64,000 bases of DNA, from the NCBI RefSeq assembly GCF_005938225.1, contig NZ_VCPC01000001.1, forward strand, positions 558,001-622,000, in the 5' to 3' direction. Source of the DNA: Arenibacterium halophilum (GTDB taxonomy: Bacteria > Pseudomonadota > Alphaproteobacteria > Rhodobacterales > Rhodobacteraceae). The stretch's first letter is position 1. The number at the start of each line of letters is the position of its first letter. The notes below the pieces were generated by a model, which saw only the letters and a program-made list of their open reading frames with translations, made no database searches and was not told the DNA's origin. A program made the translations under genes and the position numbers. Below are positions 63,359-64,000 of this stretch, one piece after another.

Positions 63359-64000
63359 CAGACCTTCTCCACGCGCACAGCGCATTTCTTGAAGTCCGTC
63401 TGTTTCGATATCGGGTCAGTCGCATCCAGCGTCACCTTGTTGATCAGCTGGCTGGCGTCGAACCACGGCACGAAGATCACGCCAGGCGGCATCCGGTTTC
63501 GACCGCGTGTTTCGACCCGACTGCGTATCTCCCCCCGGCGTGAGATCACCCGCACCTCCATCCCTTGGTTCAGCCCGCGTTCCCTGGCGTCGATCGCGTT
63601 CATGAAGACCTTGGCCCCCGGAAACGCCTTGTAGAGCTCGGGCACGCGCATCGTCATCGACCCGGAATGCCAGTGTTCCAGCACCCGGCCCGTCACCAGC
63701 CACATGTTGAACTCGTCGTCCGGACTTTCCGCCGGCGGCTCGTAGGGGACCGCGATGATGACGGCCCGGCCGTCGGGCTTTCCATAGAATTCCCACCCGC
63801 TGCCTGGCTTCACATACGGATCATAGCCTTCCTTGAAGCGCCACTTGGTCTCCTCTCCATCAACGACCGGCCAGCGCAGCCCGCGCACCTCGTCGCTTTG
63901 GTAGGTGTCGTAGGGCGCCAGATCATGGCCGTGACCGCGCCCGAAGGCGGCGTATTCCTCGAACAGACCCTTCTGGAGGTAGAAACCGAAATCCTTCGCC
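63358..64000 (-). CDS. napA: NapA, periplasmic nitrate reductase catalytic subunit, C-terminal part
   Basis: The last about 213 residues are inside the window and the gene continues past the right edge. Recognisable NapA C-terminal segments are [57 protein letters not shown] and [19 protein letters not shown]. The enzyme (molybdopterin guanine dinucleotide plus [4Fe-4S]) reduces nitrate to nitrite in the periplasm and is a Tat substrate. It is followed directly by napB and napC. Confidence 0.96.
   Translation of the reverse strand, partial: AKDFGFYLQKGLFEEYAAFGRGHGHDLAPYDTYQSDEVRGLRWPVVDGEETKWRFKEGYDPYVKPGSGWEFYGKPDGRAVIIAVPYEPPAESPDDEFNMWLVTGRVLEHWHSGSMTMRVPELYKAFPGAKVFMNAIDARERGLNQGMEVRVISRRGEIRSRVETRGRNRMPPGVIFVPWFDASQLINKVTLDATDPISKQTDFKKCAVRVEKV

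Noticed and set aside
1-64000. CRISPR array
   Set aside because: No regularly spaced 24-40 bp repeats with unique spacers; the only periodic array is the 21-bp one, which has no spacers.

Overview
The window looks like a chromosome or chromid segment of a high-GC alphaproteobacterium of the family Rhodobacteraceae (Roseobacter-Paracoccus side). This rests on recognisable protein families (NirK/NirV, NorCBQD, NnrU, pseudoazurin, DUF1127 next to a LysR gene, a short TatA between nap and nos genes), on gene order and on base usage. The genus is not determined.

Layout. (1) 1-15189: ordinary chromosomal genes. These are a CAP-domain protein (cut by the window edge), an 8-oxoguanine-deaminase-like hydrolase, a HisN-like phosphatase, XRE and LysR regulators, a quinone oxidoreductase, a Bax-inhibitor-type membrane protein, two AT-richer orphan genes, rpmG, a D-lactate dehydrogenase / gamma-glutamyltransferase / glyoxylate reductase run, an SH3 protein, a BON-MscS channel and tRNA-Gln(UUG). 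(2) About 15190-35650: an accessory island starting at the tRNA with a tyrosine integrase. It holds one degenerate full-length IS3-family element and at least three IS3-family scraps, a TnsA-like gene broken by an IS scar, and a SIR2-HerA pair of the antiphage-defence type. It also holds two overlapping tyrosine-recombinase genes, a large internally repetitive protein preceded by a 21-bp-period direct-repeat array, and two microproteins sharing an IVQGYPVP motif. (3) 35655-64000: a nearly complete denitrification supercluster with nnrS, pseudoazurin, an FNR/DNR-type regulator, norCBQD plus accessory genes, nnrU, hemN, nirKV, nosRZDFYLX, a small tatA and napABC (napA cut by the edge).

How it works together. 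NapABC (nitrate to nitrite), NirK (nitrite to NO), NorCB (NO to N2O) and NosZ (N2O to N2) form the full respiratory chain. NapC carries quinol electrons to Nap, and pseudoazurin is a likely donor to NirK and NosZ. Tat-exported cofactor proteins (NirK, NosX, NosZ, NapA) may use the local TatA. HemN supplies haem without oxygen. Several promoters carry an NnrR/DNR-like palindrome of form TTGCG-N4-CGCAA or a one-mismatch relative, namely norC, nirK, nosR and a site before tatA, with weaker versions before pseudoazurin and hemN. The local DNR-type regulator (37453-38148) is the obvious candidate to bind them.

Inside the denitrification block is a minus-strand module with an HPP-CBS membrane protein, a histidine kinase, a FixJ-type regulator, a secreted HbpS/GlcG-like protein and a secreted ankyrin protein. 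Its parts resemble the HbpS-SenS-SenR haem/redox sensing system of Streptomyces. This module and the paired-recombinase / IVQGYPVP / 21-bp-repeat region are the two best candidates for something undescribed.
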